A stretch of DNA of 64,000 nt from Streptomyces griseochromogenes (GCF_001542625.1 NZ_CP016279.1:10168001-10232000); one strand, 5' to 3'; counted from the first letter of the stretch, positions 23,100-31,570 are shown. Numbers and translations: made by a program. Notes: generated by a model from the sequence alone, not told the origin.

Positions 23100-24611
23100 G
23101 TGAACGACACCGCACATGCCCTGAGCGCCACACGCACCCTGTGGGAGCTGGTGGACCGCCGGGCCCGCCTGACCCCGGACCGGCCCGTCCTGCTCCAGGA
23201 CGACCGCCGGCTGTCCTTCGGCGAACTGCGCGCGCGGGCCGAGCGGGTCGCGGCCGGCCTGTACGGCATGGGCGTGCGCCCCGGCACGGTGGTGGCCTGG
23301 CAGCTGCCCACCCGCATCGAGACGGCCCTGCTGTCCTTCGCGCTGGCCCGCCTGGGCGCCGTGCAGTCCCCGGTCATCCCCTTCTACCGGGACCGCGAGG
23401 TCGGCTTCGCGCTGCGCGAGTCCAGGGCCGAGTTCTTCGCCGTACCGGGCGTCTGGCGCGGTCACGACCACACGGAGATGGCCCGGCGGCTCGGCGCGAA
23501 GGGCGTCTTCGAGGCGTACGACGACCTGCCCGACGGCGATCCGTCCGTCCTGCCCGCTCCCCCCGCCGAAGGCACCTCGGTCCGCTGGATCTACTGGACC
23601 TCGGGGACGACCTCCGACCCCAAGGGCGTGCTGCACACCGACCGCTCCCTGATCGCGGGCGGCTCCTGCCTCGCCCACGCGCTGCGCCTCACACCCGAGG
23701 ACGTGGGCTCGATGGCGTTCCCGTACGCGCACATAGCGGGACCGGACTACACGGTCATGCTCCTGCTCTACGGCTTCCCGGCGGTGATGTTCGAGCAGTT
23801 CGCGCTGCCGGACGCGCTGGAGGGCTACCGGCGGCACGGGGTGACGGTGGCCGGCGGCTCGACGGCGTTCTACTCGATGTTCCTGGCCGAGCAGCGCAAG
23901 CGGCCGGGGACGAAGCCGATTCCCTCCCTGCGGCTGCTCGCGGGCGGCGGGGCCCCCAAGCCGCCCGAGGTCTATCACGCCGTCGTACGCGAGATGGGCG
24001 TCCAGCTCACCCACGGCTACGGGATGACCGAGGTGCCGATGATCACCATGGGAGACCCCCGGGACACGCCCGAGAACCTCGCGACGACCGAGGGACGCCC
24101 GCCCGAGGGGATGGAGGTACGGATCGTCGCCGGCGAGGTGCGGCTGCGCGGCGAGGCCGTCTGCCAGGGCTATCTGGACCCGGCCCAGACGGCCACCGCC
24201 TTCGACGAGGAGGGCTTCCTGCGCACGGGCGACCTGGGACACCTGACCGGCTCCGGGCACCTGGTGCTCACCGGCCGGCTGAAGGACGTGATCATCCGCA
24301 AGGGCGAGAACATCTCCGCGAAGGAGATCGAGGACCTGCTCGCCGCACATCCGGCGGTGGGGGACGTGGCGGTGATCGGGCTGCCGGACGCGGAGCGCGG
24401 GGAGCTGGTCTGCGCGGTGGTCGAACGGCGGCCGGGTGCCGGTGCGTTGACCCTGGCCGACGCCGTCTCCCACCTGCGCTCGGAAGGGCTGTCCGTACAC
24501 AAGCTGCCGGAGCGGCTGGAGGTGATGGACGCCCTCCCGCGCAACGAGACCCTGCGGAAGGTGCTCAAGTACAAGCTGCGGGAGCGGTTTTCGGGGCCGG
24601 TCAGCGGATGA
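23100..24611 (+). CDS. AMP-forming acyl-CoA synthetase
   Basis: A 503-residue ANL-superfamily ligase. It has the P-loop IYWTSGTTSDPKGVLHTD, the A5 motif LTHGYGMTEVPMITMGD, A7 GFLRTGDLGH, A8 GRLKDVIIRKGENISAKEIE and A10 LPRNETLRKVLKYKL with the adenylation lysine. It resembles cyclohexanecarboxylate- and medium-chain acyl-CoA ligases and should convert a free acid, ATP and CoA to acyl-CoA, AMP and PPi, the entry step of the pathway. GTG 23100 is chosen as the start (VNDTAHALSATRTLWEL) with AGGGGGT about 7 nt upstream. It is divergent from the amidohydrolase operon, each gene having its own operator copy. Its 3' end overlaps the convergent DoxX gene by 11 nt. Confidence 0.9.
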   Translation: MNDTAHALSATRTLWELVDRRARLTPDRPVLLQDDRRLSFGELRARAERVAAGLYGMGVRPGTVVAWQLPTRIETALLSFALARLGAVQSPVIPFYRDREVGFALRESRAEFFAVPGVWRGHDHTEMARRLGAKGVFEAYDDLPDGDPSVLPAPPAEGTSVRWIYWTSGTTSDPKGVLHTDRSLIAGGSCLAHALRLTPEDVGSMAFPYAHIAGPDYTVMLLLYGFPAVMFEQFALPDALEGYRRHGVTVAGGSTAFYSMFLAEQRKRPGTKPIPSLRLLAGGGAPKPPEVYHAVVREMGVQLTHGYGMTEVPMITMGDPRDTPENLATTEGRPPEGMEVRIVAGEVRLRGEAVCQGYLDPAQTATAFDEEGFLRTGDLGHLTGSGHLVLTGRLKDVIIRKGENISAKEIEDLLAAHPAVGDVAVIGLPDAERGELVCAVVERRPGAGALTLADAVSHLRSEGLSVHKLPERLEVMDALPRNETLRKVLKYKLRERFSGPVSG

Positions 24612-24987
24612 GGGACTCGGGACCGAGGCGGCCCCACGCCACGAAGGCACACAGGGCGAGATAGGCCAGGTCCACCGGCATGAACCTGGCCTCGTGGCGC
24701 CGGATGCGCACGACCGCCGCACCCAGCATGATCACCGCCAGGCCGAGCGCGGCCGGCGGCACCAGGACCGGTGCGACGTCGAGCGCGGCGGGCAGGACCA
24801 GACCCACCGCGGCCAGGGTCTCAAGGGCTCCGATGGCCTTGACCGCGCCGGCGCCGAAGTCCTCGGCCCATCTCGCGCTGGGTCCCAGGGCGACCAGCTT
24901 CTCCTTCCGGATGAGCACTTTGGCGCCACCGCCGAGCAGGTAGGCGACGGCGAGCAGTCCGGTGACGATCCACAGAGCGAGGTTCAT
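24601..24987 (-). CDS. DoxX-like membrane protein, probable ECF41 target
   Basis: A 128-residue four-helix membrane protein of the DoxX-like family (ALWIVTGLLAVAYLLGGGAKVL; AVKAIGALETLAAVGLVLPAAL; LVPPAALGLAVIMLGAAVV; PVDLAYLALCAFVAWG). The ATG at 24987 has AAGGAGAG about 6 nt upstream. It is divergent from an ECF41 sigma factor gene. The shared gap contains TGTCACA-N16-TGTC pointing at this gene, close to the promoter consensus described for ECF41 sigma factors (TGTCACA...CGTC), and ECF41 genes are typically adjacent to DoxX or similar oxidoreductase targets. Regulation by the neighbouring sigma factor is therefore a strong inference. The biochemical function is unknown. Confidence 0.85.
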   Translation of the reverse strand: MNLALWIVTGLLAVAYLLGGGAKVLIRKEKLVALGPSARWAEDFGAGAVKAIGALETLAAVGLVLPAALDVAPVLVPPAALGLAVIMLGAAVVRIRRHEARFMPVDLAYLALCAFVAWGRLGPESLIR

Positions 24988-25044
24988 GCGGTCTCTCCTT
25001 GCGGGGTTCGCGCCCCTTGGCGTCGTGCGCTGTCGTCCCTCTGG

Positions 25045-25071
25045 GACAAGGCACCCCTGCAAGCTGTGACA
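25045..25071 (-). promoter_or_regulatory. ECF41-type promoter upstream of the DoxX-like gene
   Basis: On the minus strand, TGTCACA (25071 down to 25065) is followed after 16 nt by TGTC (25048 down to 25045). The expected ECF41 elements are TGTCACA at -35 and CGTC at -10. The -10 lies about 58 nt upstream of the DoxX-like ATG. Confidence 0.6.
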
Positions 25072-25136
25072 GGACGCCTCGGATAACCTGCGGACGTCGT
25101 ACGGATCTTCGACCGAGCCGGCGAGGAGGAGGTCCC

Positions 25137-26069
25137 GTGCCGGGATCAGCGAACGGGACGGACGGGGCCGGATACCGGCCGCTGCTCTTCTCCATCGCCT
25201 ACGGGATGACCGGGTCCGTGGGCGATGCCGAGGACATCGTGCAGGACGCGTTCCTCGGCCTGACCCGTGCCCGCCGGGCGGGCACCACGATCAACGATCT
25301 GAAGGCCTACCTGACCACGTCGGTGACCCGGCTGGGCATCAACTACCTGGGTTCGGCGCGGGTACGGCGGGAGACGTACGTGGGCGACTGGCTGCCCGAG
25401 CCGGTCGTCGTGTCCGCCGAGCGGCCGGGCCCCGCCGAGCACGCCGAGCTGACCGACTCGCTGTCGATGGCGTTCCTCGTCCTGCTGGAGACCCTCTCCC
25501 CGGTGGAGCGGGCGGTGTTCATGCTGCGCGAGGTGTTCGGGTACGGCTACCCGGACGTGGCGAGGATGACCGGCAAGTCCGAGGCGAACTGCCGGCAGAT
25601 CTTCGCCCGCGCCAGAAAGCGCGTCGCCCCCGCGGGACGGCCGGCCGGCGGCGCGCCGCCCCCGGCACGGCGGGCCGAGGGCGAGGAGCTCGCCCGCAAG
25701 TTCTTCGACGCCGCGTCGGGCGGCGACATGGAGGCGCTGCTCGGCATGCTCGCGCCCGACGTGGTGTTCCACGGGGACGGCGGCGGCAAGGCGCGTGCGA
25801 TCGGCAGGGCGGTGGCCGAGGCACGGCGCGTCGCGCAACTGCTCGTCGGCGGGTTGCGCCGGCTCCGGCTGGTCGGCCTCTCCCTGCGGCCGGCCCAGGT
25901 CAACGGCCGGCCGGGCGCCGTGACGTACGACGCCGAGGGGCGCGTGGCCAGCGTGATCGGACTCGACATCGCCGACGGTGTGATCCACGCGATCCATTCC
26001 GTGTCCAACCCTGACAAACTCGCCCATGTCGGTCCGGTGTCGGACATCGCGCGGCTGCCGGAGAAATAG
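25137..26069 (+). CDS. ECF41-family RNA polymerase sigma factor with C-terminal SnoaL-like domain
   Basis: A 310-residue sigma factor. Region 2 begins near residue 15 (LLFSIAYGMTGSVGDAEDIVQDAFLG), region 4 lies around 120-165 (LVLLETLSPVERAVFMLREVFGYGYPDVARMTGKSEANCRQIFARARKR). A SnoaL/NTF2-like domain of about 120 residues follows. Two ECF41 signatures are present: WLPEP at 85-89 in the region 2-4 linker and DGGGK near residue 214 in the extension, which in characterised members replaces the anti-sigma factor. GTG 25137 has AGGAGGAGG at 25124-25132. The divergent DoxX-like gene is the likely target. Ligand sensed by the extension: unknown. Confidence 0.93.
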   Translation: MPGSANGTDGAGYRPLLFSIAYGMTGSVGDAEDIVQDAFLGLTRARRAGTTINDLKAYLTTSVTRLGINYLGSARVRRETYVGDWLPEPVVVSAERPGPAEHAELTDSLSMAFLVLLETLSPVERAVFMLREVFGYGYPDVARMTGKSEANCRQIFARARKRVAPAGRPAGGAPPPARRAEGEELARKFFDAASGGDMEALLGMLAPDVVFHGDGGGKARAIGRAVAEARRVAQLLVGGLRRLRLVGLSLRPAQVNGRPGAVTYDAEGRVASVIGLDIADGVIHAIHSVSNPDKLAHVGPVSDIARLPEK

Positions 26070-26170
26070 CCCAGGCCGGTCCGTCGCCCGGCAGGCATCG
26101 GCCCGCCGCCGCCCGGACAGTCCGTCGGTTTCGCTGCGACCGGCACGACGGACGGGCGAGGATTGCGGTC

Positions 26171-27136
26171 ATGGGATTGTCGACCGCGTTCACGGAACTG
26201 TTCGGCCTGGAGCATCCGATCGCCCTGGCCCCGATGGGCGGATCGGCCGGTGGCGCCCTGACTGCGGCGGTCTCGCGGGGCGGCGGGCTCGGCCTGCTGG
26301 GCAGCGGGAACGGCGACGAGGCCTGGCTGGCCCGCGAACTGCCCGTCCTGAGCGGCGAAGTCGCCGGAAGACCGTGGGGCATCGGCTTTCAGACGTGGGC
26401 GGTCGACGACGGCACGATCGCGCGGGCACTGGAGCACGGTCCGCGGGCGGTGATGCTGTCCTTCGGTGACCCCGGTCCGTTCGTGGAGCGCGTCCGTGGC
26501 GCGGGCACCACGCTGATCATTCAGGTCACCGACCTGGAGGAGGCCCGAAGGGCGGTGGATCTGGGCGCCGACGTGATCGTGGCGCAGGGCACCGAAGCCG
26601 GCGGGCACGGGGCCCGGCGCGGGCGGTCCACACTGCCGTTCGTGCCCGTCGTGGTGGACCTGGCGGCACCGGTGCCGGTGCTGGCGGCCGGCGGGATCGC
26701 CGACGGCCGCGGCGTGGCGGCCGCCCTGGCGCTGGGTGCCGCCGGAGCGCTGCTCGGCACCCGCTTCCAGGCCACGTCCGAGGCCCTGGTCGCCCCCGCG
26801 ACCGCCCGGGCGATCGTCGAGGGACGCGCGGAGGACACCGAGCGCAACAGGGTGCTGGACATCGCCCGCGGCTCGCGGTGGCCGGCGGAGTACACCGCGC
26901 GCACCCTGGGCCACCCCTTCCTCGACCGGTGGCGCGGCCGGGAGGACGACCTCACGGCCGCCCCTCATGCCCGGCGGGAGTACCAGGACGCCCTGGCACA
27001 GGGCGACATCCCCGCGCTGCCGCGGTGGGCGGGCGAAGCCGTGGACCTCATCGACGACCTGCCGTCCGCGGCCGATCTGGTGGGCACGCTGGCCGCCCGG
27101 GCCGAGGAGGCGCTGGCCCGAGCCGGCGGACGCTGA
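26171..27136 (+). CDS. Nitronate monooxygenase (NPD-type FMN enzyme)
   Basis: A 321-residue TIM-barrel flavoprotein of the nitronate monooxygenase / 2-nitropropane dioxygenase family. It opens GLEHPIALAPMGGSAGGALTAAVSRGGGLG, has the VAQGTEAGGHGARRG block with the conserved histidine, and AAGGIADGRGVAAALALGAAGALLGTRF for FMN phosphate binding. It oxidises alkyl nitronates such as propionate-3-nitronate to carbonyl compounds and nitrite, or performs related flavin chemistry. ATG 26171 has no strong ribosome-binding site. It appears monocistronic, between the ECF41 sigma gene and the convergent EF-hand gene. Confidence 0.9.
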   Translation: MGLSTAFTELFGLEHPIALAPMGGSAGGALTAAVSRGGGLGLLGSGNGDEAWLARELPVLSGEVAGRPWGIGFQTWAVDDGTIARALEHGPRAVMLSFGDPGPFVERVRGAGTTLIIQVTDLEEARRAVDLGADVIVAQGTEAGGHGARRGRSTLPFVPVVVDLAAPVPVLAAGGIADGRGVAAALALGAAGALLGTRFQATSEALVAPATARAIVEGRAEDTERNRVLDIARGSRWPAEYTARTLGHPFLDRWRGREDDLTAAPHARREYQDALAQGDIPALPRWAGEAVDLIDDLPSAADLVGTLAARAEEALARAGGR

Positions 27137-27167
27137 CCGCGATCGCGGGCCGGACCGCCGCCCGGCC

Positions 27168-27680
27168 CTACTCGGGAACGGTGAAGTACCGCGCGAACGC
27201 GGGAACGACCTCGGTCTCGCCGACCCTGTCGTCGCCGTCGGTGTCGAGTGCGGCGGCGGTCGCCCGGGCGATGTCCTCCTGTACGTGGAAGACGCGCAGG
27301 ACGCGCGCGGTGTCGGCGACGGTGGCACGGCCGTCCCCGTCCGGGTCGGCCACGGCGAGAGCCGCGTGCAGGAAGGGGCGGGCGATCTCGGCGAAGCGGT
27401 CGGGGTTGTCGCGCAGGCGCTTGACCGCGCCGGTGACGAACTCCTCGCGGGTGATCCGCTGGTCACCGTCCCGGTCCGCGATGCCCGCCATGCCCTGCCA
27501 GAACGCCTCCGCCCCGGCGTACAGCGCCTGGCCCTTGTCGGACCGGGCCGGCACGGCGAACTCGGCGAGCAGGGCCTTGGCCGCCGCGTTGAAGTCCTCG
27601 CGGTCGATGTAACCGTTGCCGTCCTGGTCGAACGTGGCGAACCGGGCGGCGATCCTGCGTTCGTACTCGGTGCTGACCAT
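27168..27680 (-). CDS. Calcium-binding EF-hand protein (calerythrin-like)
   Basis: A 170-residue acidic protein with four EF-hand loops at residues about 18-29 (DQDGNGYIDRED), 69-80 (DRDGDQRITREE), 112-123 (DPDGDGRATVAD) and 146-157 (DTDGDDRVGETE). The D-x-D-G spacing is intact in all four. The twelfth position is Asp in loops 1 and 3 and Glu in loops 2 and 4. This matches calerythrin/sarcoplasmic calcium-binding protein-like proteins of Streptomyces, cytosolic calcium buffers or sensors. ATG 27680 is preferred over an upstream start 40 codons earlier, whose extra sequence is low-complexity. It lies between nitronate monooxygenase (convergent) and the STAS protein. Confidence 0.93.
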   Translation of the reverse strand: MVSTEYERRIAARFATFDQDGNGYIDREDFNAAAKALLAEFAVPARSDKGQALYAGAEAFWQGMAGIADRDGDQRITREEFVTGAVKRLRDNPDRFAEIARPFLHAALAVADPDGDGRATVADTARVLRVFHVQEDIARATAAALDTDGDDRVGETEVVPAFARYFTVPE

Positions 27681-27825
27681 GTCTGTTCGGACCGCCTTAC
27701 TTGACGTGGGGACTGCTCCGGGGTGGAGCGTACGTCGGGGGTGGCGGGGATACGGCGGGAAAGCGGCGGTTGTGCCAAGACCGGGGGAATTCTGCGACAA
27801 CCTTGTGGCAACGGCCTGGACGGTG

Positions 27826-28206
27826 CTATGCGGAGAGCGGGCCGGCCTCGTCGTCGGCGGCGGCGTCGACGTCGGGGCGGACGTCGAAGAGGCGGCGGAC
27901 GCCGAGCGCGCCGAGGACCCGGTTGACGTGCGAACCGTCGTCCGCGCCCTGGTCGGGCAGGATCAGCCGCAGCCGGCCCTGGCAGGAGCGGATCAGCCGG
28001 CGGGCGGCGACGAGGACGCCGACCCCGCTGGAGTCGCAGAAGAAGACCTCGGAGAGGTCGAGGATCAGGCTGTGATGCCCCTCCGCGACCACGTCGTGCA
28101 CCCGCTGACGCAGCACCGGCGAGGTCATCAGGTCCAGCTCCCCGGACACCTGGAGCACGGCCCACTCGCCCCGCTCGACGCCGGTCACCTTGAATGCCAC
28201 GGCCAT
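27826..28206 (-). CDS. STAS-domain anti-sigma factor antagonist
   Basis: A 126-residue SpoIIAA/RsbV-type protein. The strand-helix pattern WAVLQVSGELDLMTSPVLRQRVHDVV leads to LILDLSEVFFCDSSGVGVLVAARR, where the DSSG serine is the phosphorylation site used to control binding to RsbW-type kinases. ATG 28206 has GGAGGGG just upstream; longer frames are not supported. An acidic tail (RPDVDAAADDEAG) ends the protein. A HATPase candidate partner is at 18691-19209, and a sigma factor gene is divergent at 28551, so this may be part of a partner-switching stress circuit, though the ECF sigma is not a usual STAS client. Confidence 0.92.
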   Translation of the reverse strand: MAVAFKVTGVERGEWAVLQVSGELDLMTSPVLRQRVHDVVAEGHHSLILDLSEVFFCDSSGVGVLVAARRLIRSCQGRLRLILPDQGADDGSHVNRVLGALGVRRLFDVRPDVDAAADDEAGPLSA

Positions 28207-28550
28207 GCCCCTCCGCTCGCCGGTATCCCGGAACCGCCCGGAAACGGAAGCAGTTCCTACGTTTCCTTCCGCGCGGCTGCCCAGCGGCGGTTCCCTGAAA
28301 CTTCGGCGAGCAAACCGCAGGCGATCGGCAAGGGTCTTGTTTCGGTCACCCTCGATCGGGTTCGATCGGAGATGGACGCCGATGGGCACCTGTTGGGTGA
28401 AGGATATGTGAAGAGACCCCTATCACCTGCGGCGCCTCGGGGAGCGCACATTGACACAAAGGAGCGTGCGCTGTCAGAGGCGCCGACTACATTCGAGATG
28501 ACGGTGCAGACACGCCGAACGGGCCGGACGAGGGCGAAGGGAGGGGCAGC
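28207..28550. other. Divergent promoter region, STAS / ECF sigma genes
   Basis: A 344-nt gap. It contains AT-richer patches, TCGATCGG repeated directly twice (28353-28371), and a possible GGTTT-N16-GGGAAC arrangement on the minus strand that only loosely resembles a SigB promoter. I see no gene. Confidence 0.4.
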
Positions 28551-29123
28551 ATGGCGCAGAAGGACGTACCGCCCCGCTGGGACCGCAAGATGCAGCAGCG
28601 GCTCGCACACGGTGAAGCCGCCGCGCTCGGCGAGATGTACGACCGTTTCGCCTCGCTCGTGCACAGTCTCGCCCACCGCGTCCTCGGGGACGAGCGGGCC
28701 GCCGACGGCGTCACCCGCGAGGTCTTCGCCCATCTCTGGGAGAACCCCGACACCTACGACCCCAAGCAGGGCCCGCTGCGCTCCTGGGTCGCGGCCGTGA
28801 CCCACCGGCTGGCCGTGCAGCGGCTGCGCGCCACCGAGACCGCCGCGCTCCCGCAGGGCGAGAGCGGCGCCACGGAGGAAGTGGAGAGCAAGCTGCGCCG
28901 CGCCTCGGTCGCCGCCCGCGCCGACTACATCGTCCACTCCATGCCCGCCCCGCTGCGCGCCGCGCTGGAACTGGCCTACTTCCAGCGCCGCGACTACCGC
29001 CAGACCGCCGTCGACCTCGGCGTCACCGAGGACGAGGCCCGCCGCCGGCTCCGCCTGGGCCTGCAACTGCTGTCCACCGCCCATGACGTCGGGACGCCGC
29101 CGGGATACGGGGGTGCGGTGTGA
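28551..29123 (+). CDS. ECF RNA polymerase sigma factor
   Basis: A 190-residue sigma-70 family protein with region 2 near residues 25-90 (LGEMYDRFASLVHSLAHRVLGDERAADGVTREVFAHLWENP, then GPLRSWVAAVTHRLAVQRLR) and region 4 at about 125-170 (MPAPLRAALELAYFQRRDYRQTAVDLGVTEDEARRRLRLGLQ). ATG 28551 follows GGGAGGGG. Its TGA overlaps by 4 nt the GTG of a gene for a zinc-finger protein that is the probable anti-sigma factor, so they are made together. The target regulon cannot be read from this window. Confidence 0.92.
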   Translation: MAQKDVPPRWDRKMQQRLAHGEAAALGEMYDRFASLVHSLAHRVLGDERAADGVTREVFAHLWENPDTYDPKQGPLRSWVAAVTHRLAVQRLRATETAALPQGESGATEEVESKLRRASVAARADYIVHSMPAPLRAALELAYFQRRDYRQTAVDLGVTEDEARRRLRLGLQLLSTAHDVGTPPGYGGAV

Positions 29124-30544
29124 GCGGGGCGGGAAACCTCGGGGCACACGACGGGCCTGACGGGCACGGCGAGCACCACAGGGACGACGGCCGGGACGAG
29201 CACGAGTCCGGGGGCGCTCCGGGCGCGGACTCCGGTGCCGGTGACCGCGCCGGGGGCGCCGGTGACAGTGGCGTGCCGCCGGGCGCCGGCGGACCCGATC
29301 CGGGCAGGACGCCCCGCATACCTCTCCCCCGCGCCCCCGTCGAGGACAGCGGACAGCCGCTGCCGGACCTCGCCGACCTGGGCGGCCTCGCGCCCGTGCC
29401 GCTCGATCTGCCGCACGACGTCCTGAAGTCGCTCCTCGGCGCATGGGCGCTGGCCGCCTGCTCGGCGGCGGAGGCCACGGCCGTCGAGGAGCACCTGGGC
29501 CACTGCGGGTCCTGCGCGGACGAGGCGCTGCGGCTGCGCGAGGCGGTCGGTCTGCTGCACCAGCCCGAGAGCCTCGACCTGGACCCGACGCTGCGCACCC
29601 GGGTCCTGGAGAGCTGTCTGAGCCGCCGGCCGCCGCGCATTCCGGTGCCCGAGTGGGCGGCTCCGTACGACGCCGAGACCGCGCGACTGGACGCGCTGCT
29701 GCAGGACTTCGGGGACGCCGAGTGGCATGCGCCCGTGCGGCTGCGATGGTTCGAGGCCGACACGGCGACGAGCCGTCGTACCACCGTGGCCGGGGTGATC
29801 GCGCATCTGCTGTCGGTGGACGGGCTGGTCGCGGTGGCACTCGGTCTGGAGGATCCGCTGGCCGAGATCTTCGAGAGGGACGAGAGAGGCGAGACCGCCG
29901 AGCGGGACGTGGCGGGGCCCGCCGGGCGCACCGAGGCGTTCTGGCGGACGTCCCACTTCCCGCCGACACGCTCGGTGCGGGGGCCGTGGCGGGAACAGAG
30001 CCACAACCTCGTACGGACGGCGTCCTTCACGGACAGCGGTGCCGGGGAACTCACGGTGTCGTACGGCGACTTCGCACTGCCCCTGCACGACGCGATGCTG
30101 GACCGCGCCTTCGAGTGCTGGGTGCACGCGGAGGACATCGCGGAGGCGGTGGACTACCCGTACGACCCGCCCGCTCCGCGTCACCTGAACAAGATGATCG
30201 ACCTGGCGGCCCGGATGCTCCCGGCCGCACTCGCCGAGCGACGGCGGGCCGGGCTGTCCGCGCCCGGGAAGGCCCCGCATCTCGTGCCGGCGGGGTCACC
30301 GGGCCGGAGCCTGCGGCTGGAGATCGAGGGGGCGGCCGGCGGGCACTGGCTGATCCCCCTGGACTCACCCGGGGCGGTGGGCTCCGCGGAGTTCGAGGTG
30401 GCCCATGTCGCGCTGGACGGCGTGGAGTTCTGCAAGCTGGCCGCAGGCCATGTGCCGCCGGAGGAGGCCGCGGCCGGGCAGGTCGGTGACCGGGAGGCCA
30501 TCAGGGACGTACTGTTCGCGGCGGCTTCGTTGAGCCGGATGTAG
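29120..30544 (+). CDS. Probable zinc-finger anti-sigma factor fused to a maleylpyruvate-isomerase-like domain
   Basis: A 474-residue protein. Residues 1-70 are a Gly/Asp-rich disordered leader. Residues about 95-150 form a zf-HC2 (ZAS) domain with the H-x3-C-x2-C ligand set in EEHLGHCGSC. Residues about 185-330 form a DinB/maleylpyruvate isomerase N-terminal (MDMPI_N) four-helix domain (LDALLQDFGDAEWHAPVRLRWFE, VAGVIAHLLSVDGLVAVALGL, RAFECWVHAEDIAEAV), and the rest resembles an MDMPI_C domain. It lacks a membrane segment, so it would be a cytosolic anti-sigma factor. The MDMPI part may sense a thiol or metal. Coupling to the ECF sigma gene (4-nt overlap) supports the role. Confidence 0.85.
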   Translation: MSGAGNLGAHDGPDGHGEHHRDDGRDEHESGGAPGADSGAGDRAGGAGDSGVPPGAGGPDPGRTPRIPLPRAPVEDSGQPLPDLADLGGLAPVPLDLPHDVLKSLLGAWALAACSAAEATAVEEHLGHCGSCADEALRLREAVGLLHQPESLDLDPTLRTRVLESCLSRRPPRIPVPEWAAPYDAETARLDALLQDFGDAEWHAPVRLRWFEADTATSRRTTVAGVIAHLLSVDGLVAVALGLEDPLAEIFERDERGETAERDVAGPAGRTEAFWRTSHFPPTRSVRGPWREQSHNLVRTASFTDSGAGELTVSYGDFALPLHDAMLDRAFECWVHAEDIAEAVDYPYDPPAPRHLNKMIDLAARMLPAALAERRRAGLSAPGKAPHLVPAGSPGRSLRLEIEGAAGGHWLIPLDSPGAVGSAEFEVAHVALDGVEFCKLAAGHVPPEEAAAGQVGDREAIRDVLFAAASLSRM

Positions 30545-30570
30545 GGGAGGGTTGCGGCTTAACGGGCGGC

Positions 30571-30620
30571 TGCGGGTGTGTGGGGGCCGTTCGCGCGGCA
30601 AACCGGACACAACCCGCAGG
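30571..30620. terminator. Imperfect hairpin between convergent genes
   Basis: CTGCGGGTGTGT pairs with ACACAACCCGCAG apart from one bulge, in the gap between the anti-sigma gene and purU. It fits a bidirectional terminator. Part of it also resembles the ACCCGCAG end of the dispersed intergenic repeat. Confidence 0.45.
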
Positions 30621-30647
30621 CGCGCGAGCCGAGAAAGCCCCCGCCCC

Positions 30648-31529
30648 TCAGGCGAACACCACCGTCCGCCGCCCATTGAGCAGAATCCGCCGCTCCGCAT
30701 GCCACTTCACGGCCCGCGCCAGCGCCTGGCACTCCACATCGCGGCCGATGGCGACCAGCTGGTCCGGGGTCACATCGTGGCCGACCCGCTCGACCTCCTG
30801 CTCGATGATCGGCCCCTCGTCGAGATCGGCGGTGACATAGTGCGCCGTCGCACCGATCAGCTTGACGCCCCTCGCATGCGCCTGGTGGTACGGCTTCGCG
30901 CCCTTGAAGCTCGGCAGGAAGGAGTGGTGGATGTTGATGATCCGGCCGCTGAGCCGCTTGCACAGGTCGTCGGAGAGGACCTGCATGTAGCGGGCGAGGA
31001 CGACCAGCTCGACGTCCTCCTCGCGGACCAGCTCGAGAAGCTGCGCCTCGGCCTCGGACTTGTTGTCCTTCGTGACCGGAATGTGGTGGAAGGGAATGTT
31101 GTACGAGCCCACCAGCTCAGCGAAGTCCGTGTGGTTCGACACCACGGCCGCGATCTCCACGGGCAGCGCGCCGATCCGGGCACGGAACAGCAGGTCGTTC
31201 AGGCAGTGGCCGAACTTGCTGACCATCAGGACGATGCGCATCTTCTCGTCGGCCCGGTTGATCTGCCAGTCCATGTGGAAGGAGTCACCGATCGCCGCGA
31301 AGCTCGCCCGCAGCTTGTCCACCGTCACCGGAGCCTCCGCCGAGAAGTGGACCCGCATGAAGAACAGTCCGGTGTCGCGGTCGCCGAACTGCTGACTGTC
31401 CTCGATGTTGCAGCCGGTCATGAACAGGTAGCTCGACACGGCGTGCACGATGCCCTGCTTGTCCGGGCAGGAGAGGGTGAGGACGTACTGGTCCGCCAGG
31501 GCGGCGGCGGGCGCGGACTGCTCATTCAT
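30648..31529 (-). CDS. purU: Formyltetrahydrofolate deformylase
   Basis: A 293-residue PurU. An N-terminal ACT domain (YVLTLSCPDKQGIVHAVSSYLFMTGCNIEDSQQFGD) is followed by a formyltransferase domain with AAVVSNHTDFAELVGSYNIPFHHIPVTKDNK, INIHHSFLPSFKGAKPYHQAHARGVKLIGATAHYV and DLDEGPIIEQ, which hold the catalytic Asn, His and Asp. It hydrolyses 10-formyl-THF to formate and THF, supplying formate for purine synthesis and balancing one-carbon units; the ACT domain binds glycine/methionine in E. coli. Length and motifs are complete. It is a leftward gene downstream of the SCO4402-family gene, after a hairpin at 31571-31587, so it probably has its own promoter. Confidence 0.97.
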   Translation of the reverse strand: MNEQSAPAAALADQYVLTLSCPDKQGIVHAVSSYLFMTGCNIEDSQQFGDRDTGLFFMRVHFSAEAPVTVDKLRASFAAIGDSFHMDWQINRADEKMRIVLMVSKFGHCLNDLLFRARIGALPVEIAAVVSNHTDFAELVGSYNIPFHHIPVTKDNKSEAEAQLLELVREEDVELVVLARYMQVLSDDLCKRLSGRIINIHHSFLPSFKGAKPYHQAHARGVKLIGATAHYVTADLDEGPIIEQEVERVGHDVTPDQLVAIGRDVECQALARAVKWHAERRILLNGRRTVVFA

Positions 31530-31570
31530 GCGCTACAGGTTCCCACACCTGAATCGCGCCGTGGGCAGTC

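Noticed and set aside
26115..26129. CGGACAGTCCGTCGG as another operator copy
   Set aside because: It is only GGACAGTCCGTC with incomplete arms and is not in a gene promoter position like the others.
28353..28371. TCGATCGG direct repeat as an operator
   Set aside because: It is an 8-nt direct repeat with a 2-nt gap in a 344-nt region, easily expected by chance, and not symmetric about a promoter.
30571..30620. A full sixth copy of the dispersed repeat
   Set aside because: Only the ACCCGCAG-type end is similar; the AGGGGCGCGGGG block is absent, so it is listed as a hairpin instead.
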